Shown here: positions 23,401 to 36,530 of the stretch, piece after piece
Layout of the letters: every line of letters starts with the position of its first letter
Position numbering within the stretch: position 1 is the first letter of the stretch
Assembly: GCF_016920785.2 (NCBI RefSeq)
Contig: NW_024609857.1
Span: 73,034,252 to 73,098,251 of the forward strand
DNA from: Ixodes scapularis
Taxonomy: Eukaryota > Arthropoda > Arachnida > Ixodida > Ixodidae
DNA length: 64,000 nucleotides
Direction of reading: 5' to 3'
Made by a program: the position numbers and the translations under genes
The notes under the pieces: generated by a model
The model's database searches: none
What the model was told of the DNA's origin: nothing
What the model saw: only the letters and a program-made list of their open reading frames with translations

Positions 23401-25045
23401 TAACCCATGAACAAATTCAGCGGCAGGAGGAGAGGAGGAGGAGAAGCATGGAAGCGCACCGGCCTCTTTTTGTCGTCGCTCCAAGCCGCTCCAGTGCCTA
23501 GTTCCCTTTCCTTCCGCCGAATGGTGGTCCAGTCACGCGTGTCTAGTTTCCTCCGGCTTCTCTGGGCGGCGACAATCCTCGGCATGTGTGTGCCTACCGT
23601 TCGTCTCGAAGACCAGCGATCAAGACAATAAATGTGTTCGTATCTTTGTTTAAAGCTCTGCGTCACGTATGTGTCGTGTGCAAAACAGCTTTTCGCTGCG
23701 GTCATTCCCCCTGCACAGAATGAGATGGCTCATAATTTTTTTTATCCTCTACTATTCCAGGTTTGGCATATATTTCGAAATGTATTATTTTCCGATTACA
23801 GGATACTAGAAATCCGTGTTTCCACCACACGCAATATTTTTACTTTGAAGCCACGTGCCTGTATTGCTTCGAAACCTTTTTGAGTGGAGCGAACGCTAAG
23901 GCTGTCCGTTTTCGCTCACTGTCTCTGGGCACTTTGGCGTCGTACTCAATGTCGAAAAACAAACGACCCGGAAATCTATGTATGCGGCTCTGAACACCTC
24001 CGGAACGACGCGTGCTTTCCATTTGAAGTCTGTTTGAGTGCAACAGACAACGAAAACAAAAGAGACGCCCCGTAGTTTCCGTGACGGGACTAATTGGAGC
24101 ACACTGAGTGTTTGCTGAAAGTCGGGTTGAATAGGTACACTTAGAAAAAAAGCGTGTTATCTGTTTTATTTTTTTTTTTTCAGACCACACTGCAGTCGTT
24201 ATGTCCGTTGACATTTTTTTGGCGACACCGAGATTCATCGGCCTCGAAAGAGCCCGAAAACGAGCCTTTGTTTGTATTTTTCTTTTGCGTTTATTTCCGA
24301 AGGGTCATTGCACTCTCGCTGGTAGGGAAACTTCCTATTGAATTCTCATTATAAAGCCATTCATTTTAACCTCGACATTACCAGAATGGATATCCTACCA
24401 CCCCAGGGAAACCGGGCTACGGAGCTTTGCTTAGAAATCTTCGAGCTGGCCCGACTTTTTTTCTTGGGTTCGGTGACAGACGGCATCGAGCGTCTCCTCT
24501 GTTTAACATTGGAACGCGGGATGGTGTATCTTACCAATCGTAAGGATAAAAAAAAAACTCAGCATCTCGTTCACTGTCAAAATTCGAATAGTGCGTTCCT
24601 GAAAGACTCCTGACGATTCTGGCTCTTAACAAAACAAAATAACAAAACACACTCAATCGTATCTGCAACAACCACTCCTCTAACGTATATCTTACTCGTA
24701 TATATATTTTTTTTTCATGCGCACCTAAAAAACAAGACTCCGCGGATCGCGAACGTCTTATCAGCTACGAAAATGAATGTTTATTGATTCCGTGAAGATG
24801 TGGGATGCAGTGAAGCAGAAGCGCAGAGTGTGGCGTATTATGTTGACGCTTCTAGCTTCGTGATTTGTTCTTCGGTGTTTTTTCTCGGCTAATGACGAAA
24901 TCGCATTGACTAAGGAGCAATAATCAATCTAACAATCAATCAGTCAATCAACAATGTATTTTATTGTGCCCCAAGACAGCTGGTAGATCTTAGGAGGGCA
25001 CGGCAGTCGTCACGCCCCGCGTTTTCTAAACTTCCAGACACTTTT
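23401..25045. other. No gene recognised; possible retroelement tail near 24910-24975
   Basis: A CAATCAATCAGTCAATCAAC tract followed by TGTATTTTATTGTGCCCC reads on the - strand as an AATAAAATACA end with a (TGAT)n tail. This is typical of a CR1/L2-like 3' end. No RT remnant was recognised next to it. A possible AATAAA lies at 23628 on the + strand. Confidence 0.35.
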
Positions 25046-25260
25046 CGGAGCGTAAGTCCGCCTGCTTCTAGCGCAGGGGTTGAGGGGACGTCAGGACGAT
25101 GCCGAGTTCTGAATGACTCCGATTGGAAGGATAGTGGGTGGACCTTAATGCTAGCTATCTTGAGGTTTCCCGCTATCCTTCCAGTAAGAGCCAATCAGAG
25201 CTCTGCGTTCTGACGTCATCGCAGCCGCTGCGCAAGGAGCAGACGAACTTGCCCTCCGCA
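25046..25260. mobile_element. Hairpin MITE, family B copy 2
   Basis: The left arm (CGGAGCGTAAGTCCGCCTGC, GGACGTCAGGACGATGCCGA, GATTGGAAGGATAGTGGG) is matched in inverse by the right arm, which ends GGAGCAGACGAACTTGCC. Same family as 1717, 44691 and 61891. Confidence 0.65.
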
Positions 25261-28100
25261 TAGTAAATTTTCCACTTTTAACTGTTCCGCTCAGTTTATA
25301 AAAATGTGCCGCGAAGTCTTTCTTTTTTTTACTGCACCTAAATTTCATTACGGCTAGTGGATCACTCTAAAAACGCACAAATGATATATATATATATATA
25401 ATATTCCCACTTTTTTTTAAAAGCCGGTAGTTAGATTATGGACACAAAACGGTGGTAGTATTCGTCACACGTCGCTTTCCAAACCCCAGTCAAACAAAGT
25501 ATGGTGGTCAGAATATATTGGGCATCGCTTTCGAAGCGAAGCGATTGATTGGACCCAATTTGACACCGAACGCTCTCGCAGCACTCGTCTCCAATGCATG
25601 TTCACACTAAAGTGCACGAAATTAGTAACCAAAATGAGTAACTTCGGCTGATTGGAGCAGTAGAATATCGTGTGCCCGTTTGAAAGGGGTCTCTGGACAG
25701 GATACTTCTTCCGCTGCTTTAGTTAACGAAGCTAGTTGACATTTAAAGGTCTCATTTCAAAAGAAAAGAAAAAACACTTCATTAACTCTAAAAATAAAAA
25801 AAAATAAAAGAAAAACGTGCGAACACTTGATCTTTTTTTTTTTTTTTTAAGAAAATATTCAACCAAACCATATATGAGCACACAAAATGAACAGATTAGG
25901 ATAATATTGATGGTGATTAGCTTGGGTTGTTGTTGTCATTTGTTAGCGAAAAAAGAGTCTTTCATTATTGCGCATAGGCAACCCACCGTGCATTGTTAAT
26001 TTTACCAAATTTAAAGTTCAAAGCGCTATGGTGCTTCGTCTATTTCAACTACAACACTCGAGTTCCCTTCCGTGCTTGGAAGCGCATATTCTTCTCTTTT
26101 ATACGGCAGTACTTAAACAATATTAAATGCTTCTCGAGAGCCAATACAGCCTTCAATTGCCCCCATCACGATAGACGCTGTTATTCGGCGGGCACATGTT
26201 GCCGCGGCCGATGAAATAACGTTCCCGCTGTTATGGATCGCTCTCCCAGACGCGTAGTAGTTGCGCATGCCATATTTTACGACACAGGAAGGGGGAGAGG
26301 GAGGGAGGGGGGTGAAGAGGGCTGCGCGCTAAAGCCATTTCACTATTAAAACGATCGTATCTGCGGTCAGTAACTCGGGCCATAAATGGGCTTCGGATCC
26401 GCGCACATCGCCGTTGGCCCGCATCGAATATGCCAGCTCATTCGCACGCAGGCAATCTTCGGGCAGCACCGCAGTTTGGTGTTTACGAAGTTCAGTTCAA
26501 AATTTAATCGACCACGATTATTTAACCCCTTTTTTTTTAATTCGCCCGAACGGAGAGCATCCTTTCTTGGCGTTTGGATTGCAAAAGCGAGTGAAAAAGA
26601 GAACGTTTAATTTGTGCCTGTTTATTGATGGCGTCAAAATATTTATTTTCTCGAAAGAAATATCTTGTAGGATTTTTTTTCCTTACAATGTTAGGTGATT
26701 TTTTCCGTTCTTAAGTATTTTAACGTGTATGATGTAAGGCCATGTGAGTTATTAAAGGTTATATGAGTTATTAAAGGTTATATGACTCGCTTCTAATTTG
26801 AAAATAGAATTTCCTTAACTCCCATATTTTTTGTAAGTAGTTTTTATTTATAAGTAGAAATAATAAACCTTTTACTGTAGTAATCCCTTTTCGCCACATT
26901 AAATATAAAGAGTGCTCGCTCGTGCATTTTGCAAAGGGTATAATAAACTTTAATGATTAAACAAAATACCAGCTACAATGCATGCCTCATCTGCATAGCA
27001 CGGTCATGGACAGCGTAAGAATCGAATGGCCTGATGGGTACCGAGCACCGAATCAAGCTGAGCATTATACCGCCCGGCGGGTGATCAGTACTGAGTGATT
27101 AGTGGTGCATTCTCCGAAGTGTCCTTCTAAAGCGGAAACGAAAGTTCTTTCTTTAATGGCAGATCAACTTCAACTTTGCATCTCCGGATTGATCTCACGA
27201 GTTCTTCGCCCGAAAATAAATTGGTATACCGTATTAAAAGTTCGCAAGGCGAGCGAAGATTAAAGGTGTGCATATTTAGAAATTTTAGTTTTATGGTAAA
27301 AAAACTAAATGCATGCTCAAAACAACTTAACATTTTCGAGCGTCAAGTTATTGGGGTAGTCTTGTCGGCTACAAAAGCGGCACTATAGACCCTTTAGATA
27401 AAAGAGCGCCAACGGTCGCATGGAAATGCAACTAGCCCCCGCCGCCATCTTGAAGGATACCGCATCGCTCGTGCCAGCCTACGAACGTTTCATTGTTGCG
27501 ATACTAATCACAATACGTTCGCCTTTCGTTGTGTAAAGTGAAATGGAGAGTGGTCTGGTTGCCCGAAATAGTGAAGAAACCCTTTTTTGTCTTGTTCTCC
27601 CATGATGTCCAGAATAAAAGCCAGCCTTGATGGAGGTGGCGACTGCCCATTCCACATGGCCAGGCCCGTTTGACGCGGAGATGAGTGAGCCTGATACATG
27701 ACAGGTAGAGGGTTGTTATTAAGGGGAACTGTACGGCTATCGGTTTTTGAATACAGCTTTCTTCTGCGGGAACTTGCGTTCGTAGACGCGGAAGATCGGT
27801 AAAACTGAGGCCTCGGCGTGCTTGCCTAGCAGGTTTAAACAGGCTGATGAATTACAGCGTTCAGACTGCTAGTACAATTCAAATTTCAAAGTGAACATAT
27901 CATAATGTTTTTTTTAGTTAATTCTAGTGCCAATTGTTTTCAAGGATTGTTCATTTTGCAACTACGTTTACCAAGGCGTGGGAAAATTATTGGGCCGTGA
28001 ATACGACTTATTGAACGATAAATTTAAACTAATTTCGTGCAAAGCATTTTAAGGGAGGTACTTAATTTGTGTATGTTGTGGTAACCATGGGGTTCCCTAT
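25261..28100. other. No gene recognised
   Basis: Includes a (TA)n tract at 25383-25402, a 19-bp tandem duplication GAGTTATTAAAGGTTATAT at 26747-26785, and a GA-rich tract near 26290. No coding or transposon evidence. Confidence 0.45.
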
Positions 28101-28590
28101 CCAAACCTAGCTTCGAGCAGGCCGTGGGAGTCGTCGTCACCAATGGCGTCGGTCTCCCGGATACAAGGAACCGAGGCCGAATTCCTCGGAGGAGCCGGCG
28201 CTCCCTTGCCCACTTTGGGTGAATGTGCCACCGGCCATTATAACGTCCATTATAACTCTCAAGGGTGGCTTGAGAGTTATAATGGACGCGACTGCTAGCG
28301 GCCTCCCCGGGCGTGTCCATTCTCCGAGGCTACATAAGCTGGCCCCGAAGGAGGGCCAGGGACTCTCGTCGGTTGAGGCCCTGGCTCCACGGAGCTCGGT
28401 TTTTCTTTGTGGGCCTCCGACTTCCCGTGAATCTGCATAATGCGGCAGCGCGGGAAAGCGACCGGGTGATACTGGCAATTGAGCCAGCGCCCAGATTTTT
28501 CCTGTCTAAGAGCGAAGCGTGTTGACATCTCAGTCAATAAACACGTTGAAAACGGACTCACTGTGTTGGTGTTGTCTCTCGTCCACCGGT
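28080..28590 (+). other. LTR-like or exon-like GC-rich segment with poly(A) signal
   Basis: A GC-rich block with a TATA-like CTACATAAGC near 28330, AATAAA at about 28534 and a GT-rich stretch after it. This order fits an LTR but clear TG..CA borders and target duplications are missing. It contains the perfect hairpin at 28245-28287. Confidence 0.25.
28245..28287. repeat. Perfect 19-bp stem hairpin
   Basis: GTCCATTATAACTCTCAAG (28245-28263), loop GGTGG, then its exact complement (28269-28287). Confidence 0.9.
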
Positions 28591-29476
28591 GGCCAAAAAA
28601 AGCAGTCAATGGACGGACCTGGCCGTAACCGCTCAAAGAGCGGACTTCGGAGTGGGTATTTGCCTCAATGAGGACCAAAGGGTTAAATTGTAAAATTCCA
28701 CAATGTACAGATATTAGAATCTGGCAAAACTTAAGAGAAACCCAGTGAGAATTGCGCCATAATCAAATTTGACTTTCACAGAACCAGTCTGCACAGAGGA
28801 CGTGCTGGCGCCATCCGAGCAAACAGAAAGGGACACTGCTTATGCAGAACTGCTTTTAACATGAAGCCTACCTGCTTTGCGTGCTGTCTGCAATCTGCTA
28901 GCAAGTTCGGCAGTCAGAGGACTTACGAGCGCAGCGACTAGCAATCGGTGAGCCCGTAGTCACCGGATCGCCGACAACTGTGCACTGCGTGTTATATGAG
29001 CTCCTGACTGATCGGGAATAGACTCTAGAATAACATGATGATATACCCGAAAGCCTTTCTACGCCCACAGAAACGGACACTCACTTCTTTTTCACAACAA
29101 AATAGCTGCGAACGCATCACAAAAACACATAAAGACAGTTCAAGGAACTGATCCACTCTCACGTAAAACAAATTAATAGTACAACTCAGTGTCTTCTTCT
29201 TACTAAGATCAGAAAAAGAGAATTTCTCAGCCCGTGAAAAAGACACGTTTTTTTTTTTTATTTTCCACACGACCTCCTCACCACACCACGACTCTCACTG
29301 GGGCGACGTAGACAAACTGGGAGCACCCTTCAGGATGGTGTCTGCTTCCCAGTGTACCCAGCCAGAATTAGCCTTTTTTTTCACTGTTGTGAGACTTTTT
29401 GAAAGGGTCTATATCTCATTGATGAGCTTTCCAGCAATCACAATATTTATAAAATATTTGTTTCTTTCTTAGTGTA
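28591..29476. other. No gene recognised
   Basis: Ordinary sequence between the LTR-like block and the TA-flanked transposon. Confidence 0.45.
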
Positions 29477-31636
29477 TACCGTAATATCCCGAGTCATCAT
29501 CCATCCCCGAGTCATTGCCCACCCAACTTTTTGGATGAATATCGTTTTTCAAAAAACACCGAGTGATTGCCTACCTCTAAAAAAAGCCAAACGCGGACTC
29601 AGCGATCCGCGAACATTCATCCTACCCAAATTGAAGCAGCCGCGAACATTATGGTTGAAGTACGTCCGTAAAAGCCGGTTCATACGACGGACCGAATTGC
29701 TATTTCTGTCCGCGGACCGTGTACCACGTGACCGTCACGGCACAAATTCCCGCGAACCGCGCCTCGTCTGCAGACGCGCGGACTGATAAAGTTGAGCGCC
29801 TTTTCACTCGCGGATTTTTGGCGGGAGATTGACTTCAAAAGCGTTTTATCTGGCAACGGTTCGATGTTTTTTGTCCTTCTGTTTTCCGACGATTAAAACA
29901 AAAATGATGCGTCGCTGTGTCTTGAGCGTTCGCTGGTTCATTTTGTCACGCTATTCTTGGGTCCACTCGTGAAAGAATCTGCAGAAACGTTATCCGGCTG
30001 ACGCGACGCAGGTTCCGGTACCCCTCCGGGTCCGTGTCCGAGAAGCTACCAACAAAACTCGTCTAGCACGCCGCGATACTTCTTGCACGTTCAATCAGCC
30101 TTTCACTGGGCAATACCTTTCTTGTGGCTGTGCTGTAAGTACTTCAGAGTTGTGCACGAGCGCGGAGTGTGTGAAGGCGTCTGCCAACTCCCCTCCGCGA
30201 GTTCAGGGCGTCGTCGCTTCTACGCCGAAGCCTTCTCGAGCAGGACCACGCCAGTGTCACTGTCATGTCTTGGGTTAATAAAGCCAGTGTCGTTTTGCGC
30301 GACGCCTAACACGCTGTTCTGTCTCGATCTGTGCGTAATAGCGGCGTACAGTACGATTTTTTATCGCGCTAGCAAATATAGCTTTCTCTCTTGGGCAACG
30401 TTGCCACGGTGCGATGTTGGACTTCAGCGGCACTTTTGGGTGGCGAACAGGCCCGGTCCGTCCGAGCTGGCGTCTGCTCGTCGTCTCCTTCGAGTGGATG
30501 TACTTGGGAGACGGACGAACCGCGGACATGTTGTCACGTTATCAATCCGTGCGTGGATCAGTCCGTCGTGTGAATTCGCCATAACGAACAAAACGAAGGA
30601 GAAGTACACGCTTCACTTCGTTTACGCACTTCCGCCTTGATTCCCGCGACCCCGCAGTCGGAGTACAAGCCTGCGGAAGGAAAACAATGGAGATAAAAAA
30701 ATGAAACTTTGTTTTGCTTGCAAAAACAAGCTTGTTAAAAAAAAAAGTCGGAAAAATAACATAAGTAGTAACCCATTCAGGGATCGCGAGGTCAGCGAAC
30801 GCCCCATATCCTGGAATGAAACAGCGGAGTGTAAGATCAAAGATGTAAGCTCAAAGACCATCTCCACCGAAATAATGTCACCGCGAACCAGCTCCTTCTC
30901 TCGGAACGTCGCGACCGGTTGGTGAGATTGTGTGATGTTTGAGAAAAAGCCAAAAGGTAAATTAAGATTTCTTGGAACGCCGCACACCGCCGTTTGTAAA
31001 GCGTCCCATTTCGAGCTCTCTGTTCGTGGTGCCGTCCACGCCATAGAGCAACGTCGCCTCAACCCGCGTTGATAGCACGCCGCGAACGGACGCTCGCATG
31101 TAGGCACCAAACAAGAAAGTTGCACAAGAGCCTGCTCCTTGTGAAAGACAAAGTGCCCAACTTGGCTCGACGCCAAAGTATTTTGCCAACGCGGCCGCCG
31201 ACTTTCCTGCTTCCCCCAGCATCGCTCTTCGTCGCTTCTTCGCTCGCTCGTTGCGCCCTGGCTGGTTTATATATTTTCCAGTTGACTTTTTTTTGTTAGT
31301 GAAGAGATTATAGCGGTGTTAGGAACGTAATTTCACGGAGCAAGCGTTCGCGCTGTATGCCGATTGGCGGTGTTCATCGTGCGTATGCAAGCAACGGACT
31401 TTGCGATAGTAAAATGTTCTTTCGTGAACATTTCTTGCATAAAACAATAAAACTAATTTGAGTTTTGAGTTTAGTGTATCGCTTGTGCAGCCGCGCTAGA
31501 TATGTACAAAGAAATGGACTTTTTTTTTAGCTTTTTCTAAATGTTTCGTCCTTGCCCACCGAGACATGGCTCACCACACTTTTCTTATGAATTTCAGGCG
31601 GCAGGGGAGTGGGCAATGACGAGGGACATTACGGTA
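29477..31636 (-). mobile_element. TA-flanked DNA transposon remnant (Tc1/mariner-pogo/Tigger type)
   Basis: Ends TACCGTAATATCCCGAGTCA and in inverse TACCGTAATGTCCCTCGTCA, each bordered by TA. A second shared subterminal word is GTCATTGCCCAC. About 2.16 kb, the size of a pogo/Tigger element. On the - strand near 31250-31150 a frame reads KRRRAMLGEAGKSAAALAKY then FGVEPS, which resembles the N-terminal CENP-B/HTH of such transposases (inference). The rest is broken into short frames, so no active transposase is present. Strand is based on that HTH-like stretch. Confidence 0.5.
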
Positions 31637-33299
31637 CTATATTAACAAAATCTTCTTACATTATTATACAGAGACTGACATAAAGAATTGCAAGCGAGGG
31701 TTTAAAACTTGAAGGGTGATCGAAGTATCCCAAACCTAAATTTAGATATCTTGACCGGAATACGCATCTGAGCAAAAATCAGGCAATTTTCTAGCCTCGC
31801 CTAATTTCTTCTATAGGTACTGAATCACATGCACGACAAGCCATAGAAGTGGAGAGTTGATAAAGGCCCACCTGAGACAAATCAATGAACATGAGATAAA
31901 CATCTCTGTTTTGTTTGCTCCATAGATATCTGCAGCTGATGGGTATAAAGCCACGGAAGGTCTCGTGAAATTTCCAAAAAGTACTCGACGACAAAAGAAA
32001 CTGCAGCGTGCTTAGGTGAGCTAAAATTGGAGTGACATGCTCCAGTGACGTACTTTAGGTTGTATTATTTTATTTTTTTTATTTATTACAGCACTGTTTT
32101 TGTTTTGCTTTTTTATTTTTGTTTTGCTAGGTCTTTCTTTCGTTGCCTTTCTTTCTTCCATCTTATGATTTTCATTTCCGTTCATTTCTCAATGTAGCAA
32201 ACCGGCAATAGGCGCCGGTTGACCTCACTGTTTTATAAATGCCTGCGTATCTCTCTAATAAAACTAGGGTTCATTTTTCACTAGGTTTTTCTGATGCAGC
32301 GTTAATTAGTGTATTTTAATTGAAGCCGTATATTTGTAATTCTGGAGGCCAAATCACTACGAAAAGACTAAAGAACACGAGCACGAGAAATTAGAGTAAA
32401 TAAATTTTGTTTTCCGCTTAATGAACTGTGTCCGCAATTGTAAAATTGCTATTGATTTTTTGTTGCATCCAAAGACGGTGGACATAAACGGGTTTTCTCG
32501 AAGCTGAAGGAGCGTCATAACTACTGGCTTTTCTCCCGACATATCTGTACACAAAAAATACAGAGGTTCAGATATTCATGCAACCCGTTTTATAACATCA
32601 AAAATAACAAAATATGTGTACCAAACGTAACTCGCATGAAGCTGGTGTAACAATTTACAACGAGCTCAATACAACAATTGAATCTACAAATAAGCTCAAG
32701 GTTTACAAGCTGACTCTCTAGTTTTTTATTGCCACTTTTCAGGGAGTAGGTTAAGTTTTAAGGTTGCATCAATCGCGAATACACTACGATGCAAACAGAT
32801 AGACATTTTTTCGTCATACTTACAAGCGCAGTCAGAGCTACAAACCAATGGGGCTAACGAAGTAGTTCCAAAAGTGAAGCGTGGAGTTTGCGTGCATGCG
32901 TTATTGCATTTTAATCCAGTCATTCGCAGTGAGTTTCACGTGGACTTGCATTTTTACGTTGTGCGCATGTATTTTAGCCTTTAACTGGGATTTCACTCAC
33001 GGTAAGACGAAGGATAAGGAAGAATTATTCGTCTCCTCAATCTAAAGAAACGCCCGGAAAATTGCGACCTTCCTACCGGAACGCTAAATTTGCAATTGCC
33101 TTCGGTGCGTACCGTCTCCTCCAGAGGACGGACTAAGATAAACACCCGGCTCTCACAGAGGCGCGATTTGAAACTATGTTATGTCGCAACTTCTAACGCA
33201 AAGCTAGATTATATCTTCTTCTTTTTACATTTCTGCATTTTTTTTTACAATTTTGGGGTTGATTATATTGGTAGCTTCAGCGTAGCCGTCAATAAATTC
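31637..33299. other. No gene; RTE-like 3' tail near 32160-32275
   Basis: The segment TGTAGCAAACCGGCAATAGG followed by GCCGGTTGACCTCACTG and TATCTCTCTAATAAA resembles the 3' end of RTE/BovB-type elements (from memory). The rest is AT-rich with no recognisable gene. Confidence 0.4.
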
Positions 33300-36200
33300 C
33301 TACCATGTATAGACTACCAGCCGGTAACTTTCAAAATTGCTTGTCTTTTATTGACAGGTATCTAGATTTTGCCTCTAGAAATATGTACTCGCTTGTTTTA
33401 GGCGGCGATTTAAATATAAACACCTTACAAAACTCTTCCATTTCGTCGCGACTGACAAATACCTTAACTAGTGGTGGTATTTTTAACGTCATCAATTCTC
33501 CCACCAGAATGACCCATTCAACATCAAGTGCTATTAATTGTTTTATTACTAATGTGGGTACTATTGTCAACAGTGCCGGCACAATAAGCGCCGACATAAG
33601 CGACCATTTGCCAGTATCTCTTTGTTTTAGAACGCAAGGGTTATCAAGGAGCGTTAAAAAAGTGTTTACTTATCAACCTATGACGGACTGCGAACTGCAC
33701 TCTTTTCGTAACACAGTTATTGACACAGGCTGGAGTTCTGTTTTTTTAAAGCAGTGCGTGGACGAAGCGTATGCTTTTTAATATATTTAAATCTTTTTAT
33801 GTCACTTCTTTTCCGTATAAAACAGTTCTCGTTAGAAAGCGAATACGTGAACCAAGGGTTACCCCAGCAATTTTACAAATGATACGAACAAAAAATCGCT
33901 TATATTAGGCGAACTTTTCTTCAAGAGGTGACGGGGATCCTACAGTTTTCAAGAAATATCGCAATCAGCTTACGTCTGTTCTAAAAAAAATCAAAAACAG
34001 AATATCATAGACATCTATTTCAGGACTCGCACAAAAAGGGAATTGTCATTGTATAGCCAACGATGAACAAAGTGCTTCAACACAGCAAACATAAGAAACA
34101 AATAGAATTCACTTTCAATTGCGGGTGAAACCGTATCAGGGGTACAGCTTTCGGAGTATTTTAACCGCCACTTTACAAACATACATTCAAGAGTACACAA
34201 TGAGAGTGCGTCCCCGTTCATCGTATTTAGGGTAAATGAAACTATGTTTTCTGACACCTACGGACGAATCAGAAGTGTTTCGTGTCTTTATCGGACTGAG
34301 TAATAGAAAAAGTCATGAAATAGATGATATACAAATAATGCCTGTTAAATTTGTGATAGATGTCATTTCCCCATTATTGGTTTATATCTTTAACATGGCC
34401 TGGTCAACTGGCCAATTTCTAAATAACGTGAAACTCGCAAACGTTTCTGTATTACATAAGGGAGGGACAAAAATATAGTTACAAATTATAGACCGATATC
34501 TTTTCTGCCCATCTTTTCTAAAAGGCTAGAAAAAAAATTATATTGTGGCGATCCTCCACACGAAGGAGAACTCCGCGGACGGATGTCGTGACGTCAACAA
34601 CCCAGGAAACTCCGTCCCCGGCTCCACCACGTGCACTTGAAGAGCTTTCGTGCTGATGGGAAGAAGCCTTCTTCTTCTAAGCGTTGTGAAAGATGATTGG
34701 GGGGGGGGGGGGGGGGGGGGGAGGAGAGGGCCAATAGTGGTTGCGCACCGGGCGCTTGGTCACTGGCTCTCGGGGGGAGGGGTGTGTGGGGAGAAAGGTT
34801 GGGGGTGGAGGGGAGAGATAGAAATAGATTTGTAGAAGGGGAGGGGGGGCGGGCATGTCGGAGTACGCGCGAGGGGGATTAATTTAGTTGCATCGAATGC
34901 CGGGTGGCCGGGGATGGGGGGCGGGGGGAGTTGGGGGTCCAGCGCTGGAGGCTGGCACGGCGCGGTGTCCGGCGATCAAGCAATCGTCCGGGGCGACCAC
35001 GTCGTGTGGTGGGAGGTCCCACTCTAGTCCATCCGCGCCTCCGCCACGGAGGAGAACGGCGCCACGAGGCGTCAAAAATGAATGACGTATGTCTCACGTG
35101 ATGCGCGCTCCGCGGAGGAAAGGGGCGAATTTCTCCTTCGTGTGGATATTCCATTAGACGACTTCTTTGTCAAACATTCAGTGTTAATGGACTCTCAATT
35201 TGAATTTCGGAAGGGAACGTCCACAGAATGTGCATTATTATCTCAAAAGGAACTTATATTGTGTAATATAGAACAGAAACAATTGACGCTGGGGCTTTTT
35301 ATTGATTTTAGTAAAGCATTCAACTGTGTTAATCATACAACGCTCCTTGATAAGCTCTCGTCTTACGGTGTAAGGGGCACCTCTCTAGCCCTTGTTCATT
35401 CATACTTAGCAAAGCGTCAGCAATGTGTCTCAGTGAATAATTATGTATCTTCTTTGCAACTACTGAAATCTGGTGTGCCGCAAGGCAGTATACTTGGCCC
35501 GCTGTTGTTCAATGTGTATATTAATGACATAGTGAACATTTGTCATAAATCACGTTTTATTATGTATGCCGACGACGCTAGTATTTTCCTGTCTGCGACG
35601 GATATTCATGAACTTTTTTACAAACGGAAACAATGTGATGGAGAAGTTTCTTTTATGGTCGGAGAAAAACGGTCTGAAGGTAAATTCTGACAAATCAAAG
35701 GCTGTTGTTTTCAGACCTGTAAATAAACTCATTAATACTAGTTATGCTGTAACCATTGGTAGCAGTCAGATTTAAATAGTAAGCTATCATAAAACGCTAG
35801 GTGTAATTTTTTTCAGAATTATTGCAGTGGGATCACCACATAGAATATTTAGCGTACAAACTGGCAAAAGTAGTTGGTATTATCGGTCACTGTCGGTCTC
35901 TATTGCCTACGAATGTTAAAACTGGAGTTTATCATGCTTTGTTTACTTCGCAAATTAATTATTGCCACCTGGTATGGGGCACCACCACTAAAACAAATAT
36001 CAGTAGATATAATGATTCTACAAAAAAGATGCTACGTTTTATTGCGAATGTTCCCTATTATACTCATGCCGAACCATTGTTTTCACACTATAATGTTATG
36101 AAAGTCTCTTATGTTTATGACTATCGTTTGTTGTCTTCGTATTTATTCTCATCTGCAGAGTTCATTGCTTTTTTATCCGTTCTATCAAATCTAACCAAAC

Positions 36201-36530
36201 ACGAATTCGTCATTAATCTCCGCCGCAGAGTTCTGGAATGTTCCTCATTTTCGCACCAATTATGCATTACAATCCCTTGTTCATAACCTGCCTAAACTTC
36301 TGAACATATTCATTATAGATGGTGTTGATATTAATTGTATAAAAAAAAATCACTGTATGCGCACTTTGTTTAGATAGATATTCTTGTGTCCTTTTGCTTT
36401 CATTTATAAACGATGTCCTGTACCTACAAGGGCACCGGACCCTGTCAAGTCTCCTCATGGAGGCTTTTTGTCCGGTGTCCTCGGCACCAATGTGGCGGAA
36501 ATAAATTCAATTCAATTCGATTCAATAAAG
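33300..36530 (+). pseudogene. Degraded CR1/L2-like non-LTR retrotransposon (endonuclease + reverse transcriptase)
   Basis: 5'-truncated element. 33305-33781 encodes the C-terminal half of an AP endonuclease (YRLPAGN, GGDLNIN, PTRMTHSTSS, SDHLPV). 33800-34010 matches the linker (RKRIREPRVTPAILQM-like). 34236-34545 is the RT fingers region up to NYRPISFLP. 35145-35690 carries the RT core with FRKGTSTECALL, FIDFSKAFNCVNH, GVPQGSILGPLLFN and catalytic YADD (about 35568). Frame shifts lie near 34475, 35620 and 35775. 35822-36286 is the thumb/C-terminal region (WDHHIEYLAYKLAK). The 3' end is ATAAATTCAATTCAATTCGA, a TTCAA-type tail. Interrupted by a 590-bp insertion at 34556-35145. Not functional. 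Confidence 0.85.
34556..35145. mobile_element. 590-bp MITE inserted in the reverse transcriptase
   Basis: Perfect 15-bp inverted ends CCACACGAAGGAGAA at both borders, with the CTCCGCGGA palindrome subterminal at each end. It splits the RT between the NYRPIS motif and the FRKG motif. Interior is GC-rich, with a 23-G run at 34699-34721. Target duplication is not clear. Confidence 0.75.

Noticed and set aside
23142..23705. 187-aa open frame on the - strand
   Set aside because: Lies largely over the CTAAATTTAGCG/TGACGTCA mosaic repeat; no domain.
30083..30640. 185-aa open frame on the + strand
   Set aside because: Inside the TA-flanked transposon; no transposase motifs in this frame.
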